Shown here: in pieces, positions 9,065 to 17,911 of the stretch
Layout: each line of letters opens with the position of its first letter
Position numbering within the stretch: position 1 is the first letter of the stretch
Source: CAZRHR01 sp964578885
Lineage (GTDB): Bacteria > Bacteroidota > Bacteroidia > CAIKAF01
DNA: 64,000 bases
Assembly (NCBI GenBank): GCA_964578885.1
Contig: CAZOEO010000012.1
Location: 19,677 to 83,676, forward strand
Reading direction: 5' to 3'
Made by a program: the position numbers and the translations under genes
Notes under the pieces: model-generated
The model's input: only the letters and a program-made list of their open reading frames with translations
What the model was told of the DNA's origin: nothing
Databases searched by the model: none

Positions 9065-12000
9065 TTTGGATTGTGCGTTTTTTAGGCATTTTAGCAAACA
9101 AGACAAACAGGCCGGGAATAAGAATTACTCCGAAAATGGTGCCGAACAACATGCCTCCCGCAGCAGCGGTTCCAATGGAGCGGTTTCCCATGGCTCCGGC
9201 GCCATTGGCTATCATCAAAGGAATTAAACCTGCCACAAAAGCCAGAGAGGTCATCAGAATCGGACGCAACCTGGCAGCCGCACCTTCTATGGCCGCTTGT
9301 AAAACGGTGGCACCCTCCTGTAATCGCTGATTCGCAAACTCTACAATCAAGATGGCATTTTTCCCGAGCAGACCAATTAACATTACTAAAGCGACTTGTG
9401 CGTAAATGTTGTTTTCCAAACCAAGGATTTTTAGCATGAAATAGGAGCCGAAAATACCCGTTGGAAGCGATAAAAGTACGGGAATGGGGAGCCGAAAACT
9501 TTCGTATTGTGCTGAAAGAATGAGATATACAAACAGGAGGCAAATGCCAAAGATGAAAATGGCCTGGTTGCCACTCAACACTTCTTCTCTGGTCATCCCG
9601 CTCCATTCATAAGCAAAACCTTTGGGTAAAACTTTGGTGGCAGTTTCTTTAATAGCACGAATAGCATCTCCGGAGCTAAATCCCTGACTGGCTTCTCCAT
9701 TAATCATTACCGCATTGAACATATTGAAGCGGGTCAACTGGTCTGGTCCATATACCCGTTCCAATTTCAAAATGCTGCCATAAGGCACCATCTCGCCACG
9801 GCTATTTTTTATTTGAAGACTTAGCAGGTCCTCCGGATTTTCGCGATATTCAGGCAAGGCTTGTACCATCACCTTGTACATCATTCCGAATTTGATGAAA
9901 TTGGAGGCATAGTAAGAACCAAAAAAGGCCTGCAGTCCTTCCATGGCTGCATTCACTGTAACACCTTTTTTGGCCGCCATGTCGTAATCGAACCGAATGA
10001 GGTATTGAGGGAAATTCGGATTGAACGTGGTAAAGGCATTTCCAATTTCGGGACGGTGGTTTAGTTCGGCCAAAAACTGATCTGACACTTCCGCCAGCTT
10101 GTTCAGGTCTCCTCCGCCTGTTCTGTCTAATATTCTGAATTCAAATCCAGCCGCATTTCCGAATCCGGGGACGGTGGGTGGGGGGAAGAATTCAATTTTA
10201 CCATCTGCGATGCCAGCCGTTGCCTCCTGGAAAACAGGAATGAGATCGAAAATTTTTTCTTCACGCTGGTCCCATGGTTTTAAATTCACCATTCCCATCC
10301 CATACGAAGCACCGGCGGCTTCGGTGAGCAGGCTGTAACCGGCCAAAGTGGAAATGGATTCTACCGTAGGATGTTTTGAAATGGCAGTGTACACTTCGTC
10401 CAATACTTTTTCCGTTCTTTCCATGGTTGCTCCCGGAGGGGTATCCACGTTGATGTATAGTACGCCTTGGTCTTCCGTTGGAATAAAACCACTTGGAAGA
10501 ATGCTGTTTACACCCCATGATGCAGCAAAAAAGACAGCCAAAATCCCTAAGGTGATGACTTTTCGCCCTGCAATTCGCTCGATTAACCGGTTATATTTTC
10601 CGGCCAGGGAATCATAGCGGCCATTGAATCCTTTGAAAAATTTACCAAGTAGATTGTTTGAAACGTGACCATGGTTGTTTTTAAGGAAAATGGCACAAAG
10701 GGCAGGGGTGAGGGTGAGTGCGTTCACCGCAGATATGACAATGGCGATGGCGAGGGTCAGTGAGAACTGTCTGTAAAAAATCCCGACAGGGCCAGACATA
10801 AATGCCACAGGTACGAATACGGCTGACATCACCAGTGAAATGGCCACAATGGCACCTCCGATTTCTTTCATGGAATCGATGGTGGCTTCCATGGGTTCCA
10901 TGCCGGTGCTTTCCATTTTCGCATGCACTGCTTCTACGACCACAATAGCGTCATCCACCACAATACCAATGGCTAAAACCAGAGCAAACAGCGTGAGCAG
11001 ATTAATGGAAAAGCCAAGCATGCTCAAAAACGCAAAGGTTCCAATTAAAGACACCGGAACAGCCATGGCCGGAATGATGGTAGATCTCCAATCCTGAAGG
11101 AATAGAAACACCACAATAGATACCAGGATAAACGCCTCAATCAGTGTCTTAATTACTTCATAAATAGAAGCATCTAAAAAGCGTGATACATCATAATTGA
11201 TGTTGTAAGTCATGCCGGGAGGAAAAGAAGACACTTTAAGTTCTTCCATCCGTTTTTTAATATTCTGAATAACCTCACGTGCGTTGGAACCAGGTCTTTG
11301 TTTAATCATAATAGACGCCGACGGACGCCCATCTGTTTTAGATTTCATGTGATAGTCCAGCGATCCTAACTCAATTTCGGCTACATCTCTGAGTCTGAGA
11401 ATAGAACCATCTGAATTGGCACGAATAGGAATATTGCCGTAGTCGGTGCTATCTGAAAATTTTCCCGTGTAACGCAAGACATACTGCAGCGGCTGGGTTT
11501 GTCTGCCAGACGATTCTCCAGATTTTCCGGGTGCTGCTTCAATATTTTGTTCACGTATGGCATCAATGATTTCTTGAGGGGAGACTTTGTAAGTCACCAT
11601 TCTGTCCGGTTTCATCCAGATCCGCATAGAGAAGTCCTTGGACCCCATGATTTCGGCGAAACCCACCCCTTCGATACGCTTGAGTTCCCGAATAATATTA
11701 ATGTCGGCGAAGTTGTAAATAAACTTCTCATCTACGGTAGGATCTGTACTATATAAGTTCAGATACATGAGCATGGAGTTGACTTCTTTTTCGGAAGTTA
11801 CCCCTGCTTTTACAACTTCTTCCGGTAATTCATCAAGAACGGTGGTCACCCTGTTTTGCACAGTTACTGCAGCTACGTCTGGATCCGTGCCCACTTTAAA
11901 GCTGATGTTGATGAGCGTAATTCCATTGTTGGTGCAAACGGTGGCCATGGACGTCATGCCGGGAACACCATTTACAGCTCTTTCGATGGGCGTAGCCACG

Positions 12001-12179
12001 GCTTTGGAACAAACTTCTGCGTTGGCTCCGGTATATTTGGCCACCACCACCACGGATGGTGGTACAATATCCGGAAACTGTGTAATGGGCAGACTAAAGA
12101 ATCCCAGTATGCCGACCAACAAAATCAGCAAGGATATCACCAGCGACAACACGGGTCGCTGAATAAACATTTTTAGCAT
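9048..12179 (-). CDS. RND efflux pump inner membrane transporter (AcrB/HAE1 type)
   Basis: Proton-driven multidrug exporter, 1043 residues, normal for the hydrophobe/amphiphile efflux family. Helix 4 carries the proton-relay Asp pair in GIVVDDAIVVVE (near residue 405) and helix 10 the relay Lys in LLGKNAILIVEFA. The N-terminal FIQRPVLSLVISLL helix, the porter-domain hallmarks (IERAVNGVPGM, PPGATMERTEKV) and the duplicated 2 x 6 helix layout are all present. The gene follows the adaptor gene by 23 bases and overlaps the channel gene, in the order adaptor-pump-channel. The substrate cannot be inferred. Confidence 0.96.
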   Translation of the reverse strand: MLKMFIQRPVLSLVISLLILLVGILGFFSLPITQFPDIVPPSVVVVAKYTGANAEVCSKAVATPIERAVNGVPGMTSMATVCTNNGITLINISFKVGTDPDVAAVTVQNRVTTVLDELPEEVVKAGVTSEKEVNSMLMYLNLYSTDPTVDEKFIYNFADINIIRELKRIEGVGFAEIMGSKDFSMRIWMKPDRMVTYKVSPQEIIDAIREQNIEAAPGKSGESSGRQTQPLQYVLRYTGKFSDSTDYGNIPIRANSDGSILRLRDVAEIELGSLDYHMKSKTDGRPSASIMIKQRPGSNAREVIQNIKKRMEELKVSSFPPGMTYNINYDVSRFLDASIYEVIKTLIEAFILVSIVVFLFLQDWRSTIIPAMAVPVSLIGTFAFLSMLGFSINLLTLFALVLAIGIVVDDAIVVVEAVHAKMESTGMEPMEATIDSMKEIGGAIVAISLVMSAVFVPVAFMSGPVGIFYRQFSLTLAIAIVISAVNALTLTPALCAIFLKNNHGHVSNNLLGKFFKGFNGRYDSLAGKYNRLIERIAGRKVITLGILAVFFAASWGVNSILPSGFIPTEDQGVLYINVDTPPGATMERTEKVLDEVYTAISKHPTVESISTLAGYSLLTEAAGASYGMGMVNLKPWDQREEKIFDLIPVFQEATAGIADGKIEFFPPPTVPGFGNAAGFEFRILDRTGGGDLNKLAEVSDQFLAELNHRPEIGNAFTTFNPNFPQYLIRFDYDMAAKKGVTVNAAMEGLQAFFGSYYASNFIKFGMMYKVMVQALPEYRENPEDLLSLQIKNSRGEMVPYGSILKLERVYGPDQLTRFNMFNAVMINGEASQGFSSGDAIRAIKETATKVLPKGFAYEWSGMTREEVLSGNQAIFIFGICLLFVYLILSAQYESFRLPIPVLLSLPTGIFGSYFMLKILGLENNIYAQVALVMLIGLLGKNAILIVEFANQRLQEGATVLQAAIEGAAARLRPILMTSLAFVAGLIPLMIANGAGAMGNRSIGTAAAGGMLFGTIFGVILIPGLFVLFAKMPKKRTIQNDASH

Positions 12180-12202
12180 CGTAAATTGATTCTATGGGTA
12201 GG

Positions 12203-13321
12203 TTAAAACTCAGAGCCTCCCACTTCACGGGGAATAATGCGGTCACCATCTTTCAGGTTCTGAATTCCTTCAAAAACTACCCTGTCTCCTTTTTTAAGGC
12301 CAGAGCGAACAATATAATACATGCCAAAGCGCGCCTCAGGTTCAATCGCACGTTGACTCACAAGCCCATTGGGATCCGTAACGTACACATAAGTGCGATC
12401 TAAAACCTCAAATGTGGACTTTTGCGGAACTAAAATGGCGTCGTCCAATTTTCGAGACAACCTGATTCGACCAGAAGATCCATGTTTCAAAAGGTGATCC
12501 GGGTTGGGAAATCTCGCACGGAAAGCAATGGTTCCTGTTCCTTGTTCAATTTCACCTTCCATGGTTTCTACTTTCCCTTTATCCGGATACATGGCGCCGT
12601 CTACTAAAATTAACTGAACCTTGTCTAAAGTAATAATGGAATCGCCAATTAAAGCTTTCATGTATCCAAGGTATTCATTTTCAGATACATTGAAGTATGC
12701 ATTTACCGTGTGTACATCAGAAACCGTGGTTAAAAGACTGCCTTCGTCTATGAGAGAACCAACTTTAAACGGAATACGGTCAATAATTCCATCGAATGGG
12801 GCTTTAATAACCGTATGGGATAAATTAATGGTCGCATTGCTCACGTTGGCACGGCACTCTGATACGCGAGCCATGAGCGCGTCGTATTTGGCCTTGGCCA
12901 AATCTAATTCAGTGCGGTTAACTACTTCGCGATCCACCAACAACTTTACGTTGCGCATTTCTAATTCAGCCACACGGGCTTCTGCTTCTGCAATCTGTAA
13001 ACTTGCTTTGGCTTTTTCCAATTCACTCACAAAAATGTCATCGTCTATGGTAAATAAAGTTTGACCTTTCTGCACCATGCGACCTTCATCTACGTGAATT
13101 TTTTCCAAATATCCTTTTACCCGTGCCCTCAATTCAATATTTTGAGAGGCATGAATATCTGCCACGTACTCTTGTTCCATCAGGATGTCACTTTCCTCAA
13201 TGACGATGACTGGCAATACGTCAGAGTCCATTTCGTTTTCGCCGGATTCCTTTCCGGATAAACCGCAGGAGGCAATAAACAGAAAAGGAATACTTAGGAT
13301 TAAAAGATATTGAATTTTCAA
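12203..13321 (-). CDS. RND efflux periplasmic adaptor (MFP), lipoprotein
   Basis: Membrane fusion protein linking the RND pump to the TolC-like channel. It has a lipoprotein signal (LFIASC), a split lipoyl/biotinyl domain (HASQNIELRARVKGYL and later TVIKAPFDGIIDRI), a helical hairpin, and beta-barrel and membrane-proximal domains. It is about 372 residues from the TTG at 13321. A frame to an ATG at 13375 exists, but a -7 promoter box (13336-13343) lies inside that extension, and the shorter TTG form gives a compact signal peptide starting MKIQYLLIL. I therefore prefer the TTG start. First gene of the efflux operon; no regulator gene lies beside it. Confidence 0.9.
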   Translation of the reverse strand: MKIQYLLILSIPFLFIASCGLSGKESGENEMDSDVLPVIVIEESDILMEQEYVADIHASQNIELRARVKGYLEKIHVDEGRMVQKGQTLFTIDDDIFVSELEKAKASLQIAEAEARVAELEMRNVKLLVDREVVNRTELDLAKAKYDALMARVSECRANVSNATINLSHTVIKAPFDGIIDRIPFKVGSLIDEGSLLTTVSDVHTVNAYFNVSENEYLGYMKALIGDSIITLDKVQLILVDGAMYPDKGKVETMEGEIEQGTGTIAFRARFPNPDHLLKHGSSGRIRLSRKLDDAILVPQKSTFEVLDRTYVYVTDPNGLVSQRAIEPEARFGMYYIVRSGLKKGDRVVFEGIQNLKDGDRIIPREVGGSEF

Positions 13322-13335
13322 GACAAAAATTTTTG

Positions 13336-13343
13336 CAAAACTA
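13336..13343 (-). promoter_or_regulatory. -7 promoter element for the RND efflux operon
   Basis: On the minus strand the octamer reads TAGTTTTG, an exact TAnnTTTG match. It ends 14 bases before the preferred TTG start of the adaptor gene and lies inside the longer ATG-started frame, arguing against that longer frame. No -33 TTG at standard spacing. Confidence 0.5.
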
Positions 13344-13474
13344 TAAAGGAAATCATTGATATTACTGGCTTGCATGAATTTTTAACAACCTTTGTTGAAA
13401 GAAATGGCATTTGAGCTGATAAAGATTTTAAAGACTATTCTAAGATTTAATTATTTGATAACATGAGGCCGTCC

Positions 13475-14473
13475 TTAAGGTTGTACCCTTATATCTAATA
13501 AATATTTTTCAAGTTGCTGTCTTTGAGCAGGTTTCATGCTAAAGGCAAGTGCAGGTTGTAACGGAAGAAATAATTCCATCATTATAAACTCTTGTAACAT
13601 GTCTTTTTCCCTGGCCCGGCGCATTAATTGCATTTCGGGAGTTTCTAACCATTCTGTACTGGTTTCTCCGTGAGTAATCATGGCTAAAATACACTCTTGT
13701 TCCCTTTGCATGTCGAATTTTTTACCTGGTTTTCCGCCTCGTTCGGCTGGATAATTGGGGGCATGTTCCCAGAGGCATCTGCACATGGCGTAGGTGCTCC
13801 AAAGCGGATCGGCCACTAAAATCACCATGGTATCTCTTAATTCGATATGGTAGTTGGGTTTAATAAGCGTGAGTGTATTTTTTAATCCTGCACGTGCGCT
13901 CACGGCTTCAAAAGTACCGATAATACTGGCTGATGCGGCCTGAAGGACCCTTGCTCTGGCGGCCATTTCCATGGCTCGGTCCACTTTTTTGGCACGAAGC
14001 AGTAACTCTGCTTTTAAGCTGTAACCAAATGAATATAAGGGATATCGGATTAAAAGAGAATCGACAATTCGTTCTGAACGGGCATGATTCCATTCTTGAA
14101 ACAAGACTTCGGCCAATAACAGCTGAATAGGTGCTACCCCTTTGTGTTTTTTGGCAAAAGTTTCTAGTGGCGCAAGGGCTGCATTAAATTTTCCTTCCCG
14201 CATGAGTTGGCGAATCCGCATCATTTCCGGATGGTCCATTATCGGTTTTGGCCAGGTATTTAAGACCAATTGGCCTGCAGAGTCTGTGGGCACCACCGTG
14301 GCATCGAAATCCTGAGAAGGCCGGTAACGCAAATAGGATTCGCTGGATGAAACAAATTGAAATCTTGGCTCCTGCTGAAATCGCTGGTGAATCTGGTAAG
14401 CAGAAGGCGCTTTGGTTTGGGCGCAGAGAAGGCCCGATAATCCAGCCAACATCCATATTAGCGTTTTTCTCAT
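13475..14473 (-). CDS. Secreted protein of unknown function with helical repeats
   Basis: 332 residues, family not recognised. It has a signal peptide (about 1-19, ending LLCAQ), so it is exported. The middle part (about 85-200) reads as TPR-like helical hairpins (GKFNAALAPLETFAKKH, then AEVLFQEWNHARSERIVD). The C-terminal third contains paired Cys (MCRCLWEH) and a charged helical end. Its start codon overlaps the prfC stop in an ATGA, so it is translated from the prfC message. Why a secreted protein is coupled to a release factor is unclear. TPR assignment is by eye only. Confidence 0.75.
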   Translation of the reverse strand: MRKTLIWMLAGLSGLLCAQTKAPSAYQIHQRFQQEPRFQFVSSSESYLRYRPSQDFDATVVPTDSAGQLVLNTWPKPIMDHPEMMRIRQLMREGKFNAALAPLETFAKKHKGVAPIQLLLAEVLFQEWNHARSERIVDSLLIRYPLYSFGYSLKAELLLRAKKVDRAMEMAARARVLQAASASIIGTFEAVSARAGLKNTLTLIKPNYHIELRDTMVILVADPLWSTYAMCRCLWEHAPNYPAERGGKPGKKFDMQREQECILAMITHGETSTEWLETPEMQLMRRAREKDMLQEFIMMELFLPLQPALAFSMKPAQRQQLEKYLLDIRVQP

Positions 14474-16059
14474 ACTTCCACAACTTTAAATTCACTGGTT
14501 TGGTGAAACGTAATTTCCGGATAATCCCGTTCTGCCATTTGCAACAAAAAGGCTGAAGGTGCCAGGAAAACCGGGTTTTGGTCTTTGTCGTAAGCGACAT
14601 TTCCTGTTTTTCGACTCATAAATTCACGTAACTTCTCAGGATCCTCGCTGGTGAGCCAACATGCTTTAAAAAAGGCCATGGCGTGGAAATCGCAGGATGC
14701 TTTGTATTCATGCTCCAACCGGTAGCGTATTACGTCGAACTGTAGTTCTCCCACGGTGCCCACAATGCGTCGGTTTCCTGGCTGAAGTATAAACAACTGG
14801 GCCACACCCTCATCTGTGAGCTGTTCAATGCCTTTTTCCAATTGTTTGGTTTTCATTGGGTCTTTGTTGACCAATTCTTTGAAAATCTCAGGAGAAAAGC
14901 TAGGAATGCCTTTGTAAATCAATGATTCTCCCTGGGTGAGTACATCTCCGATTTTAAAATTTCCGGCATCGTATAATCCGACCACATCGCCCGGCCAGGC
15001 TTCTTCAATCACACTTTTGTCCTGGGCCATAAAACTGGTGGGGTTGCTAAACCGAATGTCTTTGTTCAGCCGAACATGGTGGTAAAATGTATTGCGCTCG
15101 AATTTACCGGAAACAATGCGTAAAAAAGCAATCCGGTCCCGATGTCTGGGATCCAGGTTTGCGTGAATTTTAAACACGAACCCGGAGAATTGGGGCTCGT
15201 TGGGTTGCACCAGGCGCAGTTGACTCTGACGACCTTGTGGCGTTGGAGAAACCTGAATAAAGGTGTCCAATAATTCTTTCACTCCAAAATTAAACATGGC
15301 TGAGCCGAAAAAAACGGGCGCCAAATCGCCACTTAAATAGGCATTTCGGTCGAAAGTGTCGTACACGCCTTCTACCAAACTGACGTCGCTTCTCAGGGTT
15401 TCTGCGTCGTCGCTGCCCACGAGGTGATCCAATCTTTCGTCGCTCAGGTCTTCGATGGTAACCATGTCGTCGGCGATTTTGGTTTTATTCACCGAAAATA
15501 AGTTCACTTTTTTATCCAGAAGCTGATACACCCCTTTGAATCGATCGCCCTGGTTAATCGGCCACGTGAGTGGACGTACGCGGATATGCAGTTTTTCTTC
15601 CAGCTCATCCAATAAATCGTAGGGGTCCTTTCCTTCCCGGTCCATTTTGTTAATGAAAATAATGACCGGTGTTTTCCGCATGCGGCATACTTCCATCAAG
15701 GCCAGGGTTTGGCTTTCTACACCATTGGCGCAGTCAATCACCAAAATAACGGAATCTACCGCGGTGAGGGTGCGGTAGGTGTCTTCTGCAAAATCTTTGT
15801 GGCCGGGAGTGTCCAGTAGATTGATTTTCACTCCTTCATATTCGAAACCCATCACCGAAGTTGCCACAGAAATTCCTCTTTGGCGCTCAATTTCCATGAA
15901 ATCCGAGGTGGCCGTTTTTTTAATTTTATTGGATTTTACGGCACCGGCGGTTTGAATGGCGCCACCAAACAGCAGTAATTTTTCAGTGAGGGTCGTTTTT
16001 CCGGCGTCCGGGTGCGAAATAATCGCAAAAGTGCGTCTTCTGGCAATTTCTGGATGCAT
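14470..16059 (-). CDS. prfC: Peptide chain release factor 3
   Basis: Translational GTPase that recycles RF1/RF2 from the ribosome after termination. The G motifs are visible: P-loop HPDAGKTTL near the N-terminus, the switch I segment ending RQRGISVATS, DTPGHKDF (G3) and INKMD (G4). Domain II and the RF3 C-terminal domain follow (HAMAFFKACWLTSEDPEKL). At about 529 residues it has the usual length. The second in-frame ATG (16059) is chosen because a perfect -7 box at 16070-16077 would place the transcription start almost on the first ATG (16065). A secreted protein gene follows in ATGA overlap. Confidence 0.95.
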   Translation of the reverse strand: MHPEIARRRTFAIISHPDAGKTTLTEKLLLFGGAIQTAGAVKSNKIKKTATSDFMEIERQRGISVATSVMGFEYEGVKINLLDTPGHKDFAEDTYRTLTAVDSVILVIDCANGVESQTLALMEVCRMRKTPVIIFINKMDREGKDPYDLLDELEEKLHIRVRPLTWPINQGDRFKGVYQLLDKKVNLFSVNKTKIADDMVTIEDLSDERLDHLVGSDDAETLRSDVSLVEGVYDTFDRNAYLSGDLAPVFFGSAMFNFGVKELLDTFIQVSPTPQGRQSQLRLVQPNEPQFSGFVFKIHANLDPRHRDRIAFLRIVSGKFERNTFYHHVRLNKDIRFSNPTSFMAQDKSVIEEAWPGDVVGLYDAGNFKIGDVLTQGESLIYKGIPSFSPEIFKELVNKDPMKTKQLEKGIEQLTDEGVAQLFILQPGNRRIVGTVGELQFDVIRYRLEHEYKASCDFHAMAFFKACWLTSEDPEKLREFMSRKTGNVAYDKDQNPVFLAPSAFLLQMAERDYPEITFHQTSEFKVVEV

Positions 16060-16069
16060 ACTCATGTGA

Positions 16070-16077
16070 CAAAGGTA
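16070..16077 (-). promoter_or_regulatory. -7 promoter element for prfC
   Basis: Minus-strand TACCTTTG, an exact match to the Bacteroidota -7 consensus. It ends 4 bases before the first prfC ATG and 10 before the second, so the prfC message would have almost no leader. Confidence 0.55.
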
Positions 16078-16273
16078 GAAAACTTGTGGATTGATTTCCG
16101 GTGATTTAGGGAGGAGAGACCGTGCATCCTGCCAATTTCTTACTTTTTTACGTGATGCGATGCTTTTTGAAAGCCGGAATTGGGTCAGGGATGAAGTTTA
16201 ACAATCGAAAGAATTGGCCCATTTGCGCTTTTTATACAACATGAATAAGGACATTATCCGGAAAATATTGGAC

Positions 16274-16327
16274 AAAAAAAATCCCGGCCAGATCTTGTTC
16301 TGTCGAAAGAACCTCTCTAAGCCGGGA
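16274..16327 (-). terminator. Intrinsic terminator after the phosphohexomutase gene
   Basis: On the minus strand, a GC-rich outer stem (7 bp, arms 16321-16327 and 16282-16288) encloses a second 5-bp stem (16308-16312 with 16297-16301) and is followed by eight T residues (16274-16281 as A on the plus strand). This is a clear rho-independent terminator 19 bases after the stop codon. Confidence 0.85.
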
Positions 16328-16345
16328 AAGACAATGAGGAAAGAA

Positions 16346-17740
16346 TTAAGTGTCTGCCAATCCTAAATCTGCTTTTACTTTTTCCAAGAAAAGGCGGGTT
16401 TCTTCCGCAGTTGGCGTTTCAGCATAGATTCTTACCACGGGTTCGGTCCCGGAGGCGCGGACCAGTAACCAGGCATCTTCATCGAACAGGTATTTGATGC
16501 CATCGATGGTTTCTACTGCCCTTACTTCTTTTCCTCCCATCACCGCAGGTTGGGAAGCCATGATGTCCATGGCCCGTTGTTTTTTCTCCTCGGTCAAGTG
16601 CAAATCCAGACGGTCGTAGGAAAAAGAGCCGGTGATGGCATACACTTCCTGAATCAACTCCTTGAGAGATTTTCCGCTTTTGGCCATAAATTCCCATAGA
16701 ATCATGCCCATCCAAATGCCATCGCGTTCCGGAATGTGACCTTTTACAGCAATTCCGCCGGATTCTTCGCCTCCCAAAAGCACGTCGTCAGTTACAAAAT
16801 ATCCGGAGATGTTTTTAAAACCGATTTGGGTGGTGGTTTGCTCGAGTCCGTAGTGTTTGCAAAGCTTTTTAGCTTTTTCCGTTACGCTGAAGGCGGTGAT
16901 GACTTTGCCCGTCATTTTCTTGTAATGAACGAGATAGTGAATCAACAGCAGAATAATATGGTGAGAATCCACAAATTTTCCGTCTTCATCGAATAATCCA
17001 ATGCGGTCGGCATCGCCATCTACAGCCAAACCACAATCGATGCTTTTACCGGTTTGAATGTATTCACTGAACTCCACGAGATTTCTGGGAATGGGTTCCG
17101 GTGCAATATGCCCGAAATTGGGGTTCCATTCGCAATGTAGGCTTTCAATTTCGGGGAAAAGTAAATCCATGGCGCGGAAACCGGAGCCATACATGGCATC
17201 GAATCCCCAGCGGAACGGACTATTACGAATGGCTTCTATGTCGAAAGTTTGGAGTACAGCCTGCACATATAAATCCACTAAATTCACACAAGTGAGTGCG
17301 TCTCCTCCAAAAGGTTGGGCAGCAATGTCGGTGGCTCCTTCGATGCGTTGTTCGATGGCTTCGATGTCTTTCGGAAGCAGCGGCCCGCCAAAATGAGCTT
17401 TCAGTTTATAACCATTGTAAGATGGCGGATTATGCGAGGCGGTCAGGACAATGCCTAATCCGGCTTCGAAGTGCCGTGTGCCCATGCTCACCATGGGAGT
17501 AGTTACGGGACCATCTGCATAATACACAGTAAGGCCGTGGGCCAGAAAAACCCGGGAGGCTTCTTCCAGGAAAAGACGTCCGCCGAAGCGGCAATCGTGC
17601 CCAATAACAATTTTTTTCGGTAAATCGCTGTCCAGTAGCCATTGTGCTACTGCCGTAGAAACGCGGTTTACATTGTTGGTTGTAAAATCTTTTGCAATAA
17701 TGGCACGCCATCCGTCGGTGCCAAATTTAATCTTGTCCAT
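16346..17740 (-). CDS. Phosphoglucomutase/phosphomannomutase family protein
   Basis: Alpha-D-phosphohexomutase that interconverts hexose 1- and 6-phosphates for sugar nucleotide and glycan synthesis. It is 464 residues from the internal ATG at 17740 (MDKIKFGTDGWRAI), the normal N-terminus of the family. The phosphoserine loop is TASHNPPSYNG, the metal loop DGDADRIG, the sugar-binding loop GGEESGG and the phosphate-binding loop RASGTEPVVR. A longer frame to 17767 overlaps the -7 box at 17757-17764 and is rejected. Substrate specificity (glucose, mannose or glucosamine) is not decidable by eye. Single-gene unit with its own promoter and terminator. Confidence 0.93.
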   Translation of the reverse strand: MDKIKFGTDGWRAIIAKDFTTNNVNRVSTAVAQWLLDSDLPKKIVIGHDCRFGGRLFLEEASRVFLAHGLTVYYADGPVTTPMVSMGTRHFEAGLGIVLTASHNPPSYNGYKLKAHFGGPLLPKDIEAIEQRIEGATDIAAQPFGGDALTCVNLVDLYVQAVLQTFDIEAIRNSPFRWGFDAMYGSGFRAMDLLFPEIESLHCEWNPNFGHIAPEPIPRNLVEFSEYIQTGKSIDCGLAVDGDADRIGLFDEDGKFVDSHHIILLLIHYLVHYKKMTGKVITAFSVTEKAKKLCKHYGLEQTTTQIGFKNISGYFVTDDVLLGGEESGGIAVKGHIPERDGIWMGMILWEFMAKSGKSLKELIQEVYAITGSFSYDRLDLHLTEEKKQRAMDIMASQPAVMGGKEVRAVETIDGIKYLFDEDAWLLVRASGTEPVVRIYAETPTAEETRLFLEKVKADLGLADT

Positions 17741-17756
17741 ACACAAAGTTCTGGCC

Positions 17757-17764
17757 CAAATGTA
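17757..17764 (-). promoter_or_regulatory. -7 promoter element for the phosphohexomutase gene
   Basis: Minus-strand TACATTTG, exact TAnnTTTG, ending 16 bases before the chosen ATG at 17740. Confidence 0.6.
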
Positions 17765-17911
17765 CATGGATTTTTTAATCGGAAAGCCAGTGGAAATACC
17801 ATCCTCTTCGCTTTCACCCGGGTAAAATCGCTTTTACAAGTTCTTTTACCGGAGTAAATGAGATAAAACGACGCAAAAAGATTATCTTTCATGTGTTTAA
17901 ATGAATGCATT

